Shown piece after piece: positions 51,396 through 60,372 of a stretch of 64,000 bases of DNA. The translations under genes were made by a program, and so were the position numbers. Position 1 is the stretch's first letter. Each line of letters starts with the position of its first letter. The DNA comes from Streptomyces sp. MNU76 (lineage in GTDB: Bacteria; Actinomycetota; Actinomycetes; Streptomycetales; Streptomycetaceae): the NCBI RefSeq assembly GCF_020982545.1, contig NZ_JAJKLK010000021.1:186001-250000 (forward strand), written 5' to 3'. The notes below the pieces were generated by a model, which ran no database searches, had not been told where the DNA came from, and saw only the letters and a program-made list of their open reading frames with translations.

Positions 51396-53567
51396 TCAGA
51401 CCTTGGCTGAGACTTCAATGGAACCCTTCACCTTTCCCCTGTGCGCACGAGCGGGTCTGCGCGTTTGGCGGCGCCCCGTCCGCGACTGCGCGTACGCCGC
51501 CCCGGACACCGCGATACCGGCGAGCAGGGCGAGGGCGACCGCCGGTGCCAGGGCTGCCCACGGCGCGCGTTCCACGTACGCGCGGGACTCGTCCAGGAGC
51601 AGGCCCCACTCCGGGGTGGGCGGTTGCGCTCCGAGACCCAGGAAGCCCAGGGACGCGAGGGCCAGGGCGATGCCCGGCAGGCGCAGGACGGCGTGCCGGG
51701 CCACGGGCGCGGCGACCGACGGGAGGACGTGCCGGGTGAGGATCCACCACGGGCTCGCGCCGATGGCCCGTTGGGCGGTCAGGAACGCGGACGCGCGGAC
51801 CTCCTGCACCAGGGCCGCCGCGTGGGCGGACAGGGCGGGCCAGGAGATCAGGGCCACGGCGAGGGCCGCGCCGCCCGTGCCGGGACCGGCCACCGCGGCG
51901 ACCAGGATGCCGACGATCACCGGGGGCAGCGCGTTGGCGATGTCCGCCGCGCCCGCCGCCACCCGGGGGAGGAAGCCGAGCGCCAGGGAGACGAGGAGGC
52001 TCAGCGCGCAGACCGCCGTCGCCGTGCCGACGGTGGCGGCCGCGCCGTGGCCGAGTCGGGCCAGGACGTCGCGGCCGAGCCCGTCCGTCCCGAGCGGGTG
52101 CGCCCACGACGGGGGGAGGAGGCGGGCGGTGGTGTCCACGGTGTACGGGTCGCGCAGCAGACCCCAGCCGATGGTGACCAGGAGGACGGCCGCCAGGGTC
52201 AGCGGTACCGCGGGGTGGACACGGACCGGCCGGGCCGGCGGCAGGGTGAGGCCCGCGTCGCGCAGGGCGGGGCCGAGCAGGCGGCGCCGGGCGAGGGCGG
52301 CCAGGGCGCCCGCGACCAGGCCCAGGGCGAGGAGGGCGAGAACCGCGCCCTGGAGGAGGGGGAGGTCCTGGGACTTGGCCGCGCCCAGGGCGGTACGGCC
52401 GATGCCGGGCACCGCGAACACCATCTCCACGGCGACCGCGCCGCCGGTGAGGCCGACGGCGACCATGCCGAACTGCGGTACCAGGGGCGGCAGTACGCGG
52501 CGCAGCGCGGCCGCCGCGACACGGGCCCGGCTCACGCCCGCGCCCCGCCACAGCTCCACCCAGCGTTCGTCGAGCACGGCCGGCAGCGCGTCCGCGACCA
52601 GACGGCCGAGCAGACCGCCGGCCGGGACACCGAGGGCGATCGCGGGCAGCACCAGGTACTGCGGGCCCGCCCAGCCGGACGTCGGCAGCCAGCCCAGCCA
52701 GACCCCGCAGATCAGCAGTGCCACCGTGGCCAGCAGGAACTCGGGGACGGCGGCGAGCATCGCGGCGAACGCGCCGGCCGATCCCCGGCCCCGTACGAGC
52801 ACCGGGGCGACCAGCGCGCAGGCCAGCAGGAGTGCGACGGCGAAGGCGGTGCCCATCAGGGCGAGGGAGACCTGGAGGCCGGAGACGACCGAGGGCAGCA
52901 CGTCCGTGCCGGACACCCAGGACGTGCCGAGGTCGCCGCGCAGCAGCCCGGAGGCCCAGTTCCCCAACAGGGAGAGGGGGCCCGCACCGAGGCCCAGGTC
53001 CTCGCGGATCGCGGCCAGAGCCTCGGGCGTCGCCTCCTGCTCGGCCGACCGTGCACGCAGCACGGTCAGCGCGGGGTCACGCCCCGACAGCCACGGCAAC
53101 AGCCCGACGACGGCCAGCACCCCGACGAGACAGCCGAGACGGGTGAGCCCGGCGGGACCGATGACGGGTCCGACGAGGCGTTGCAGCCGCCCAGGCCCGG
53201 ACTCCCGGCTGCGTCGGCCCCGTCGCACCGTTTCGACCGGCCTCGCCGTAGGCAGGTCCACGTGCGGCGTTTCGGCGGACTCCACCGGAGAAGGGGCCGC
53301 GTGCGCCGTCCCGTCGGACGCCGCCGGTGAGCCGACAGCTCCCGCCGCCGAACGGTCCTCACCCGCTGTTCCGGCCGGCTCACCCGCGGTCCGGCCGTCC
53401 CGGGCGGCCTCGCCCAGGTCCGCCACGGCGCGGTTCTCCTGCCTCCCGACCGTCACCTTCTCGACGCCCACGCTCCCCGGGCCCACGCTCCCCGCGCCCG
53501 CGCCCGCGTTCCCCGCGACGCGAGCGCCGCGCGTCGCCTCCGTCGGTTCCCCTGCGGACGTGCTCAC
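51396..53567 (-). CDS. Fused DppB-DppC-type ABC permease
   Basis: A 723-residue protein carrying both permeases in one chain. An Ala/Gly/Glu-rich disordered stretch of about 120 residues leads into a DppB-like half (DLGLGAGPLSLLGNW; EAA loop ERWVELWRGAGVSRARVAAA) and, after a linker (LLGPALRDAGLTLPP), a DppC-like half (HPLGTDGLGRDVLARL; EAA loop FLTAQRAIGASPWWILTRH). About twelve helices are visible. The GTG start overlaps the binding-protein stop by 4 nt. Fusion fixes a 1:1 ratio of the two subunits. Confidence 0.87.
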   Translation of the reverse strand: MSTSAGEPTEATRGARVAGNAGAGAGSVGPGSVGVEKVTVGRQENRAVADLGEAARDGRTAGEPAGTAGEDRSAAGAVGSPAASDGTAHAAPSPVESAETPHVDLPTARPVETVRRGRRSRESGPGRLQRLVGPVIGPAGLTRLGCLVGVLAVVGLLPWLSGRDPALTVLRARSAEQEATPEALAAIREDLGLGAGPLSLLGNWASGLLRGDLGTSWVSGTDVLPSVVSGLQVSLALMGTAFAVALLLACALVAPVLVRGRGSAGAFAAMLAAVPEFLLATVALLICGVWLGWLPTSGWAGPQYLVLPAIALGVPAGGLLGRLVADALPAVLDERWVELWRGAGVSRARVAAAALRRVLPPLVPQFGMVAVGLTGGAVAVEMVFAVPGIGRTALGAAKSQDLPLLQGAVLALLALGLVAGALAALARRRLLGPALRDAGLTLPPARPVRVHPAVPLTLAAVLLVTIGWGLLRDPYTVDTTARLLPPSWAHPLGTDGLGRDVLARLGHGAAATVGTATAVCALSLLVSLALGFLPRVAAGAADIANALPPVIVGILVAAVAGPGTGGAALAVALISWPALSAHAAALVQEVRASAFLTAQRAIGASPWWILTRHVLPSVAAPVARHAVLRLPGIALALASLGFLGLGAQPPTPEWGLLLDESRAYVERAPWAALAPAVALALLAGIAVSGAAYAQSRTGRRQTRRPARAHRGKVKGSIEVSAKV

Positions 53568-55054
53568 TTGACGTAGGTGTCCGCCGTGACCAGCTCCCGC
53601 TCGCGCGGGTCGTGGGCCGCGTCCACGACTCCGGCCGCGTCGCCCTGGATGACGCGCTCGTGGAGCATCGGCACGGCCGCGTCGGTGCCGAGGACGGCGG
53701 CCTCGGCCTCGATGACCGCCTTGCGGCGGGCGTCACCGGCGGCCGTGTCGGAGGCCCGGTCGAGGGCCGCGTCGACGGTCTTGTCCGCAAGCTGGGAGAT
53801 GTTGAAGGAGCCGTCGGAGGCGAAGTCGCTGTAGAGGTACGCGGCCGGGTCGCCGGAGTCGAGGACGGTGGCCCGGGAGAGGATGAAGGCGTCGAACTCG
53901 CCCGCGAGTGCGTCGGACTCGATGTTGGCGTACTCGCGCACGTCGAGCTTCACCTTGAACCCGGCCTTCTGCAGCTGCTGTTGCAGCGTGGCGGCGACCT
54001 CGGGCAGCTCGGCGCGGTCGGTGAAGGTGCCGATGGTGATCGACTTTCCGGACGGGGCACCGGCCTTGGCGCGCTCGACCGTCGAGCGCAGGTCGGCGGC
54101 CCAGGGCAGCGCGGGCCCCAGCAGCCCCTTCGCCACGTCGGCCCGCCCCTCGTACACGCCCTTCACGATCGACTCGGCGTCGACGGCCTCGCGGGCGGCG
54201 GCGCGCAGCGAGGCGTCCTTGAACACGCCCTTCTCGGTGTTCAGGTAGAGGGTGTTGGTGCGGGGCATCGGGACCTCGGTGATCAGGTCCTGGTCGAGCA
54301 CGGCGGCCTGCGACACCGGGACCGCCTCGACGATGTCGGCCTCGCCGGTGCGCAGGGAGGCGGCGCGGGCGGTGCCGTCCGGCACGAACTTCACGTCGAT
54401 GCCGGGGGCCTTGGCCTTGTCGCCCCAGTAGTCGTCGTAGCGGTCGAGGGCGGCGGAGGCGGTGCCGTTGACCTCGGTCAGCTCGAAGGGGCCGGTGCCG
54501 GCGCCGAGCGGGTTCACCGTCTTCCCCTTGTACGCCTTCGCCGCGAGGATCGACAGCTGCGGCGAGCTGAGGCGCTGCGGGACCAAGGGGTCCTCCACCG
54601 CCGTGGTGACGGTGACGGTGTCGCCGTCGGCCTTCGCCGTCAGGTCCACGCCGTCGAGGATGCGGGGCTTGGGGGAGGCGGTGGCCGCCTCGGTGAGGGA
54701 GTTGACGACGGCCGCACCGGTGAGCTTCGTACCGTCGTGGAACGTCACACCCTGCCGGATCGTGAACGTCCACTTCTTGCCCGAGCGCTTCCAGTCGGTG
54801 GCGAGCGCGGGCTGCGCGTCCCCTTCGGCGTTCAGCTTCACCAGGGTCTCGGCGGTCGACCAGCGCGACAGCTTGAACGCGTCGTCGGAGAGCGGCGACA
54901 GGCCCGAGCGGGGCGGCAGCATCATCGCGATACGTATCCGCTTGCCCTCGCTCCCGGCGTCCTCTGGGCCCGTTGCCGAGAAACAGCCCGTGAGCAGGGC
55001 CGAGGTCGCGGTGGTGACCGCGGTGAGCGGGACGAAACGGGCCGGGACGCGCAC
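53564..55054 (-). CDS. Family 5 solute-binding lipoprotein, putative metallophore receptor
   Basis: A 496-residue binding protein. The signal ends in the lipobox LLTGC with Cys24. Family 5 features are WSTAETLVKLN, RQGVTFHDGTKLTGAAVVNSL and GTGPFELTEV. It differs strongly from the other binding protein in this window. GTG 55054 has GGAG eight bases upstream. A Zur-like box lies 56 bp ahead, so the operon is probably switched on in zinc shortage; family 5 receptors are known to carry nickel and opine-type metallophores, which fits, but the ligand is inferred. Confidence 0.83.
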   Translation of the reverse strand: MRVPARFVPLTAVTTATSALLTGCFSATGPEDAGSEGKRIRIAMMLPPRSGLSPLSDDAFKLSRWSTAETLVKLNAEGDAQPALATDWKRSGKKWTFTIRQGVTFHDGTKLTGAAVVNSLTEAATASPKPRILDGVDLTAKADGDTVTVTTAVEDPLVPQRLSSPQLSILAAKAYKGKTVNPLGAGTGPFELTEVNGTASAALDRYDDYWGDKAKAPGIDVKFVPDGTARAASLRTGEADIVEAVPVSQAAVLDQDLITEVPMPRTNTLYLNTEKGVFKDASLRAAAREAVDAESIVKGVYEGRADVAKGLLGPALPWAADLRSTVERAKAGAPSGKSITIGTFTDRAELPEVAATLQQQLQKAGFKVKLDVREYANIESDALAGEFDAFILSRATVLDSGDPAAYLYSDFASDGSFNISQLADKTVDAALDRASDTAAGDARRKAVIEAEAAVLGTDAAVPMLHERVIQGDAAGVVDAAHDPRERELVTADTYVK

Positions 55055-55110
55055 GGGACACTCCGAGTAAGGGCGTGGTCAAAGATTCAACGGGCCTGAC
55101 CGTAACACGA

Positions 55111-55125
55111 TGACAATCATTTTCA
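55111..55125. promoter_or_regulatory. Zur-like box
   Basis: TGACAAT-C-ATTTTCA is a 7-1-7 inverted repeat with one mismatch, close to the actinobacterial Zur site TGAAAATNATTTTCA. It sits in an AT-rich island of otherwise GC-rich DNA, 56 bp before the importer's binding-protein start and 112 bp before the divergent DUF4240 gene. Confidence 0.75.
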
Positions 55126-55237
55126 GAAGAGTGGTTTGCGCCACCGGTAAGCCGCCACGTGCCCCGCCTTCCGGCCCGGTCCTTGCCCGGAACCGCAGGT
55201 CGGCCGCGTTGTCAGTGCCCCCTGTCATGGTGGGGAC

Positions 55238-55819
55238 GTGGACGACGAGACCTTCTGGGACGTGATCGAGGACTGCCGACGGGCGACACCGGACCCCGAC
55301 GAGCGGTTGGAGTGGCTGTGCGAGCGGTTGAGGGCCCGGTCGGGGAACGAACTCCTGCGGTTCCAGGAGGGCTTGGACCGCGTGTTGGCCCCCACGCTCA
55401 CCTGGGACCTGTGGGGCGCGGCCGACCGGATCATGGGCTGGTGCTCCGACGACACCTTCTTCTACTTCCGGCTCTGGCTGGTCGGCCTGGGCAGGGACGC
55501 GTTCGACCGGGCCGTCCGTGACCCCGACTCCCTGGCCGACGTGCCCGGGGTGCGGCGGCTCGCGGGCCGGCCGCCGCAGGACTGGGAGGACGAGGAGGTG
55601 CTGGAGTGGGAGGAGTTGGACTATGTCGCCGTGCGGGCCTGGGAACACGTCACGGGTCGCACGGAGGATGACTTCTACGACGCGCTGGAGAACCTCGTCG
55701 GCGGCGACGCCGACCTCACGGACCCGGCCGGCGAACGCTGGGACGCCCGCGACGACGAGCAGTCGCACCGCCGTCTGCCGCGTCTCAGCGTGCTGTTCCC
55801 GCTCATACAGGTGAGTTGA
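55238..55819 (+). CDS. DUF4240 domain protein
   Basis: A 193-residue soluble protein. The beginning MDDETFWDVIEDCRR and the segment FYFRLWLVGLGRDAFDRAVRDPDSLA are the hallmarks of DUF4240. It is strongly acidic with many Trp, Asp and Glu. No enzymatic motif is visible and no function is known. It is divergent from the zinc-box importer, so the same box might also affect it. Confidence 0.75.
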   Translation: MDDETFWDVIEDCRRATPDPDERLEWLCERLRARSGNELLRFQEGLDRVLAPTLTWDLWGAADRIMGWCSDDTFFYFRLWLVGLGRDAFDRAVRDPDSLADVPGVRRLAGRPPQDWEDEEVLEWEELDYVAVRAWEHVTGRTEDDFYDALENLVGGDADLTDPAGERWDARDDEQSHRRLPRLSVLFPLIQVS

Positions 55820-55883
55820 CGTTCCCGGAAGACCTCACCGCCGCGCCCCCTCACCGCGGCGCCCCTTCACGGCCGTGTGCCCC

Positions 55884-57086
55884 TTACAACCGCGCCCCCT
55901 TCAGCGCCATGTGCAGCAGCAGCCGGTCCTCGCCGTCGGCCAGCCGCAGGCCCGTGAGCTGCTCGACGCGGGAGAGCCGGTAGTAGAGGGTCTGCCGGTG
56001 GATGCCCAACTCGGCCGCCGTGCGCCCGGCTTGACCCGCGTGGTCGAGGAAGACCTCGGCGGTGCGGGCCAGCTCACGGTGGGCGGGGCCGAGGAGGGCG
56101 CGGACGGACGGATCCTGGGGGAGGCCGGGAGGCAGCGCGGTCAGCATCCGGTACGGGCCGATGGAACGCCACTCGGCGATCGGGCCCAGCCGTGGCTCGG
56201 CCAGCGCCGCCCGGGCGGCCGCTGAGGCCTCCCGCCAGTCGGTGCCCAGTTCGGCGAGGCCCGCGCGGGCCCCCGAGACGCCCGCCGCCGCGTGCGCGCC
56301 CGCGCGTTCCAGCAGCCGGGCGGCGGCGGTGAGCGCCGGGGCCGGAGTGTCCGCCGAGCGGAGCCGTACCAGCAGGGCCAGGCCCTGGCCCGCCGCGCCC
56401 CACGGCACCGTGCACAGCGCGGTCGCCCCCGGCACCGTACGGAAGGACGGCGCGTCGTCCGGGTCGGTGTACGGCCAGGGGGCCACGCACACCAGCGTGT
56501 GGACGCCGTCGCCGCGGGGGCCGAGGGCCGCGCGCAGCTCCGCCACGGCCATGTCGCGCTCCCAGTCGCGCTCGGCGGTCAGGACCGCGCGCAGCTCCCG
56601 GGTGAGATCGGCGCCGGCCTGCGCCTCGTCCGCGAGGAGGGCGCCGATGCGCGAGGTCACCGCCATGGCGGCGGACAGCTGGGCGGCGGTCGGCCCCGGG
56701 TCGCCGTCCAGCAGCCAGACGTAACCGAGGACGACTCCTCGATGGCGTACGGGGAGGCAGACCCGCCCCCGGAGCACCCCCGCCTCCGGTGTCGGAGGGA
56801 TCCGGACCGGGCCCGTCGCCCGGGTGATGCCGAAGCCCTCGAACCACTCCCGTACCGCCGTCGTCGAGCGGCGGGTCAGGATCGAGCGGGTGCGGACCGG
56901 GTCCAGGGCCGACGGATCGAGTTCGCCCTCGCTGTCGTACGCGCCGAAGGCGATCAGCTCGAAGTCGCGGTTCTCCAGCGTCGCCGGGGCGCCGAGCAGC
57001 GCGGAGATCTCGTCGACGAGGTCCTGGTAGTCCCCCACGGGATGGGGGCTTGAGCTTTCCGGCGTCACCCGGGCATTGTCGCGCAT
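55884..57086 (-). CDS. PucR-family regulator, likely PutR
   Basis: A 400-residue activator-type protein. The N-terminal part starts with a short helical region and ISALLGAPATLENRDFELIAFG; a GAF-like centre follows, then the CdaR/PucR C-terminal helix-turn-helix (AGRTAAELGIHRQTLYYRLSRVEQLTGLRL). It is divergent from proline dehydrogenase and P5C dehydrogenase genes, and PucR-type PutR proteins activate these genes in response to proline in other actinobacteria. ATG 57086 is favoured over GTG 57068. Confidence 0.85.
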   Translation of the reverse strand: MRDNARVTPESSSPHPVGDYQDLVDEISALLGAPATLENRDFELIAFGAYDSEGELDPSALDPVRTRSILTRRSTTAVREWFEGFGITRATGPVRIPPTPEAGVLRGRVCLPVRHRGVVLGYVWLLDGDPGPTAAQLSAAMAVTSRIGALLADEAQAGADLTRELRAVLTAERDWERDMAVAELRAALGPRGDGVHTLVCVAPWPYTDPDDAPSFRTVPGATALCTVPWGAAGQGLALLVRLRSADTPAPALTAAARLLERAGAHAAAGVSGARAGLAELGTDWREASAAARAALAEPRLGPIAEWRSIGPYRMLTALPPGLPQDPSVRALLGPAHRELARTAEVFLDHAGQAGRTAAELGIHRQTLYYRLSRVEQLTGLRLADGEDRLLLHMALKGARL

Positions 57087-57135
57087 CCCGGAGGGCCCTT
57101 CATACATCTGTCTGAGATCTGCGGCACGGATACGT

Positions 57136-57145
57136 GACAGCTGTC
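57136..57145. promoter_or_regulatory. Palindrome between putR-like and proline genes
   Basis: GACAGCTGTC is a perfect 10-bp palindrome about 70 bp before the proline dehydrogenase start. It is a candidate PutR site, but short palindromes occur by chance. Confidence 0.3.
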
Positions 57146-57214
57146 GATGGTCGGCGAACGGGGGGATCCTTAGGTTTCACGGTGGTTCTATCTGCTGGTT
57201 TGTGGAGGTGCCCC

Positions 57215-58141
57215 GTGCTGGGTCCCGTGATTCTCGCCGCGTCGCGCAGCGACCGGATGCGACGCCTGATCTCGGCTGCGCCCGTGACCAAGCAGGTCGT
57301 CGACCGCTTCATCCCGGGTGAACGCGTCGACGACATCGTCCCCGTCGTCCGGGAGCTCACCGGCCGGGGTCTCGACGTGACGATGGACGTCGTCGGCGAG
57401 GACATCACCCGTCCGGAGCAGGCGGCCGCCGCGCGCGACGCCTATCTGGAGCTGATCGACCGGCTGAAGGGGCTGGAGCTCGGCGAGCGCGCAGAGATGT
57501 CCGTGAAGCTCTCCCTCTTCGGTCAGGCCCTCGAAGGCGGCCACGAGCTGGCCCTCGCCAACGTCCGCCCGGTCGTCGAGGCCGCCGCCGCGATCGGCAC
57601 GACGGTCACGCTCGACGCGGAGGACCACACCACCCTCGACTCGATGTTCGCCATCCACGACGAGCTGCGGCGGGACTTCCCGGGGACCGGCTGCGTCATC
57701 CAGGCGTACCTCTTCCGCACCGAGGCCGACGCCCGCCGCCTGGCGGAGAACGGCAGCCGGGTGCGGCTGGTGAAGGGCGCCTACAAGGAGCCCGCCGACG
57801 TGGCCTTCCAGCAGAAGGCCGAGATCGACAAGGCGTACGTCCGCGTCCTGAAGATCCTCATGGCCGGGGAGGGGTACCCGATGATCGGGTCCCACGACCC
57901 GCGCCTGATCTCCATCGCGCAGGAACTCGCCCACCGCGCCGGACGCAAGCTCGACGAGTACGAGTTCCAGATGCTGTACGGCATCCGCGGCGACGAGCAC
58001 CTGCGGCTCGCCGCCGAGGGACACCGGATGCGGGTCTACACCGCGTACGGCACGGACTGGTACGGCTACTTCATGCGCCGCCTCGCGGAGAAGCCCGCCA
58101 ACCTGCGGTTCTTCCTCCGCGCCATGGTCAGCAAGGGCTGA
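57215..58141 (+). CDS. Proline dehydrogenase
   Basis: A 308-residue monofunctional FAD enzyme oxidising proline to P5C. The barrel shows DVVGEDITRPEQA, MSVKLSLFGQALEGG, LDAEDHTTLDSMF, and the C-terminal FEFQMLYGIR-type segment (EYEFQMLYGIRGDEH) followed by VYTAYGTDWYGYFMRRLAEKP, whose arginines hold proline. GTG 57215 is preceded by GGAGG at six bases. It lies 50 bp before the P5C dehydrogenase gene. Confidence 0.92.
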   Translation: MLGPVILAASRSDRMRRLISAAPVTKQVVDRFIPGERVDDIVPVVRELTGRGLDVTMDVVGEDITRPEQAAAARDAYLELIDRLKGLELGERAEMSVKLSLFGQALEGGHELALANVRPVVEAAAAIGTTVTLDAEDHTTLDSMFAIHDELRRDFPGTGCVIQAYLFRTEADARRLAENGSRVRLVKGAYKEPADVAFQQKAEIDKAYVRVLKILMAGEGYPMIGSHDPRLISIAQELAHRAGRKLDEYEFQMLYGIRGDEHLRLAAEGHRMRVYTAYGTDWYGYFMRRLAEKPANLRFFLRAMVSKG

Positions 58142-58191
58142 GCCCCACACAACGGCTCACACACACCGCTCAGTAAGGAGCTACGGAACCC

Positions 58192-59823
58192 ATGGACGCT
58201 GTGACCCAGGTCCCCACCCCCGTCAACGAGCCGGTGCACGGCTACGCCCCCGGCTCGCCCGAGCGCGCCCGGCTGGAGGTCAAGCTGAAGGAACTGGCCG
58301 AGAACCCGATCGACCTGCCGATGACCATCGGCGGCGAGCGGCGGATGGGCGGCGGCGACCGCTTCGACGTGGTGCAGCCGCACAACCACAAGGCCCGTCT
58401 CGGTACCTACGCCAACGCCACCGCCCAGGACGCCCAGGACGCCGTCGACGCGGCCCTCGCGGCCGCGCCTGCCTGGCGTGCGATGTCCTTCGACGACCGC
58501 GCCGCGATCATCCTGCGCGCCGCCGACCTCCTCGCGGGCCCGTGGCGCGAGACGCTCGCCGCCTCCACCATGCTCGGCCAGTCGAAGACCGCCCAGCAGG
58601 CCGAGATCGACTGTCCCTGCGAACTGGTCGACTTCTGGCGCTTCAACGTCAAGTACGCCCGCGACCTGCTCGCGGAGCAGCCCCCGGCCAACTCCCCGGG
58701 CGTGTGGAACCGCCTCGACCACCGCCCGCTGGAGGGCTTCGTCTACGCGATCACCCCGTTCAACTTCACGGCCATCGCGGGCAACCTGCCGACCGCCCCG
58801 GCGTTGATGGGCAACGTGGTGGTCTGGAAGCCGTCCCCGACGCAGACGCACGCCGCCGTCCTGCTCATGCGGCTGCTGGAGGAGGCGGGCCTGCCCAAGG
58901 GCGTCATCAACCTCGTCACCGGCGACGGCATCGCGGTCTCCGAGGTCGCCCTCGAACACCCCGACCTCGCCGGCATCCACTTCACCGGCTCGACGAAGAC
59001 CTTCCAGTACCTGTGGAAGACGGTCGGCGCCAACATCGAGAAGTACCGCTCGTACCCGCGGCTCGTCGGCGAGACCGGCGGCAAGGACTTCGTGGTCGCG
59101 CACCCGAGCGCCGACCGCGCCGTGCTCAAGACCGCCCTCACCCGCGGCGCCTTCGAGTACCAGGGCCAGAAGTGCAGCGCGACCTCCCGGGCGTACATCC
59201 CGGCGTCGATCTGGAACTCCGGCTTCAAGGAGGAGTTCGCCGCCGAGGTCGAGTACCTGACCATGGGCGACGTCACCGACCTGTCCAACTTCATCGGCGC
59301 CGTCATCGACGAACGCTCCTTCGCCAAGAACAAGGCCGCCATCGACCGCGCCAAGTCCGACCCGACCTGCACGATCGTGGCCGGCGGCTCCTACGACGAC
59401 TCGGTCGGCTACTTCGTCCGCCCGACCGTCGTCGAGTGCACCGACCCGACGAACGAGGTCTTCACCACCGAGTACTTCGGCCCGTTCCTCGCCGTGCACG
59501 TCTACGAGGACGACCGGTACGAGGAGATGCTGACCCAGATGGAGTCGGTGTCGGCGTACGCCCTGACGGGTTCCGTCATCTCGGGCGACCGCGCGGCCAC
59601 CGCGTACACGATGGACAAGCTCCGCTACGCGGCCGGCAACTTCTACATCAACGACAAGTCCACCGGCGCCGTCGTCGGCCAGCAGCCCTTCGGCGGCGGC
59701 CGGGCCTCCGGCACCAACGACAAGGCCGGCGCCCCCCAGAACCTGATGCGCTGGACCCTGACCCGCGCCATCAAGGAGACCCTGGTCCCGCCGACCGACT
59801 ACTCGTACCCGCACATGGGCTGA
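58192..59823 (+). CDS. pruA: L-glutamate gamma-semialdehyde (P5C) dehydrogenase
   Basis: A 543-residue ALDH4-type enzyme making glutamate from P5C. NAD-binding segments include ITPFNFTAIAGNLPTAPALMGN and HFTGSTKTF; the general base Glu is in RLVGETGGKDFV and the catalytic Cys in GQKCSATSRAY. The C-terminus (INDKSTGAVVGQQPFGGGRASGTNDK) is typical. AAGGAG lies 12 bases before the ATG. It follows proline dehydrogenase, completing proline use as carbon and nitrogen source. Confidence 0.94.
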   Translation: MDAVTQVPTPVNEPVHGYAPGSPERARLEVKLKELAENPIDLPMTIGGERRMGGGDRFDVVQPHNHKARLGTYANATAQDAQDAVDAALAAAPAWRAMSFDDRAAIILRAADLLAGPWRETLAASTMLGQSKTAQQAEIDCPCELVDFWRFNVKYARDLLAEQPPANSPGVWNRLDHRPLEGFVYAITPFNFTAIAGNLPTAPALMGNVVVWKPSPTQTHAAVLLMRLLEEAGLPKGVINLVTGDGIAVSEVALEHPDLAGIHFTGSTKTFQYLWKTVGANIEKYRSYPRLVGETGGKDFVVAHPSADRAVLKTALTRGAFEYQGQKCSATSRAYIPASIWNSGFKEEFAAEVEYLTMGDVTDLSNFIGAVIDERSFAKNKAAIDRAKSDPTCTIVAGGSYDDSVGYFVRPTVVECTDPTNEVFTTEYFGPFLAVHVYEDDRYEEMLTQMESVSAYALTGSVISGDRAATAYTMDKLRYAAGNFYINDKSTGAVVGQQPFGGGRASGTNDKAGAPQNLMRWTLTRAIKETLVPPTDYSYPHMG

Positions 59824-59835
59824 CACCGGCCCCCC

Positions 59836-59880
59836 ACAGCGCGCCCGGTCCTTCCGCGACGGAGGGGCCGGGCGCGCTGT
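59836..59880. terminator. Hairpin after the proline operon
   Basis: ACAGCGCGCCCGG (59836-59848) pairs with CCGGGCGCGCTGT (59868-59880) and continues inward through TCC and GGA stems with small internal loops. It starts 12 bp after the P5C dehydrogenase stop. Confidence 0.82.
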
Positions 59881-60150
59881 CGTATGCGAAGGAGTCGAGA
59901 AAGTGCAGGTCAGGGCGGTGTGACCCAATCCACCGTCTCAGATAGTAGGAAGTCCGACTAATTGTGGAGACAGGCGCGCCGCACTCACCTAGCTTTGTAG
60001 GAGCCGAACGTCTCGCTCGATCCAGCGAATGGCGGTCGTGAGCCGGAGCCCGAGGCAGGCAACCCCTGCGGCCCCGCTCCCCGCCCCATCCGGCGTCTCG
60101 TAAACCTCCCGTTTCCGTACTCCGGATTGCCTCGAAGGAGTCGATTCCCC
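59881..60150 (+). other. Long leader before a 43-aa protein gene
   Basis: This 270-bp stretch begins AT-rich (CTCAGATAGTAGGAAGTCC, ACTAATTGTGGAGAC) which looks promoter-like, then becomes GC-rich with several possible small stems, such as GCAGG-CAACC-CCTGC. No known riboswitch or small-RNA family is recognised. The AAGGAG at 60135-60140 serves the following gene. Confidence 0.4.
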
Positions 60151-60282
60151 ATGGCCGAGACGACCGTCCGCCGCCGAGTCCGTCACGTTTCCCGGACCAC
60201 CGAGTCCGACCGCGAGAATGCCGCGGCCGCCCTCCAGCGCGCCCTCGACCGCCGGGACAACGGCGGCTCGACCGGGCACTGA
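60151..60282 (+). CDS. 43-aa basic small protein
   Basis: The product starts MAETTVRRRVRHVSRTTESD and continues ENAAAALQRALDRRDNGG, an amphipathic helix. AAGGAG lies ten bases before the ATG, and similar short genes occur at this position in other streptomycetes, from recall. Function unknown. Confidence 0.6.
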   Translation: MAETTVRRRVRHVSRTTESDRENAAAALQRALDRRDNGGSTGH

Positions 60283-60372
60283 GCCCACCCACCCGCCGGG
60301 AGCCGCCCGTGTCGGGGTGCGGTGCGGCCGCGGGACGACGACCCGCGCGCCGCGCCGCACCCCGGAACAGGC

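Noticed and set aside
49641..55054. Reading the second importer as an iron system
   Set aside because: The operator lacks the TTAGGTTAGGC pattern of DmdR/IdeR boxes; the 7-1-7 TGA...TCA form fits Zur.
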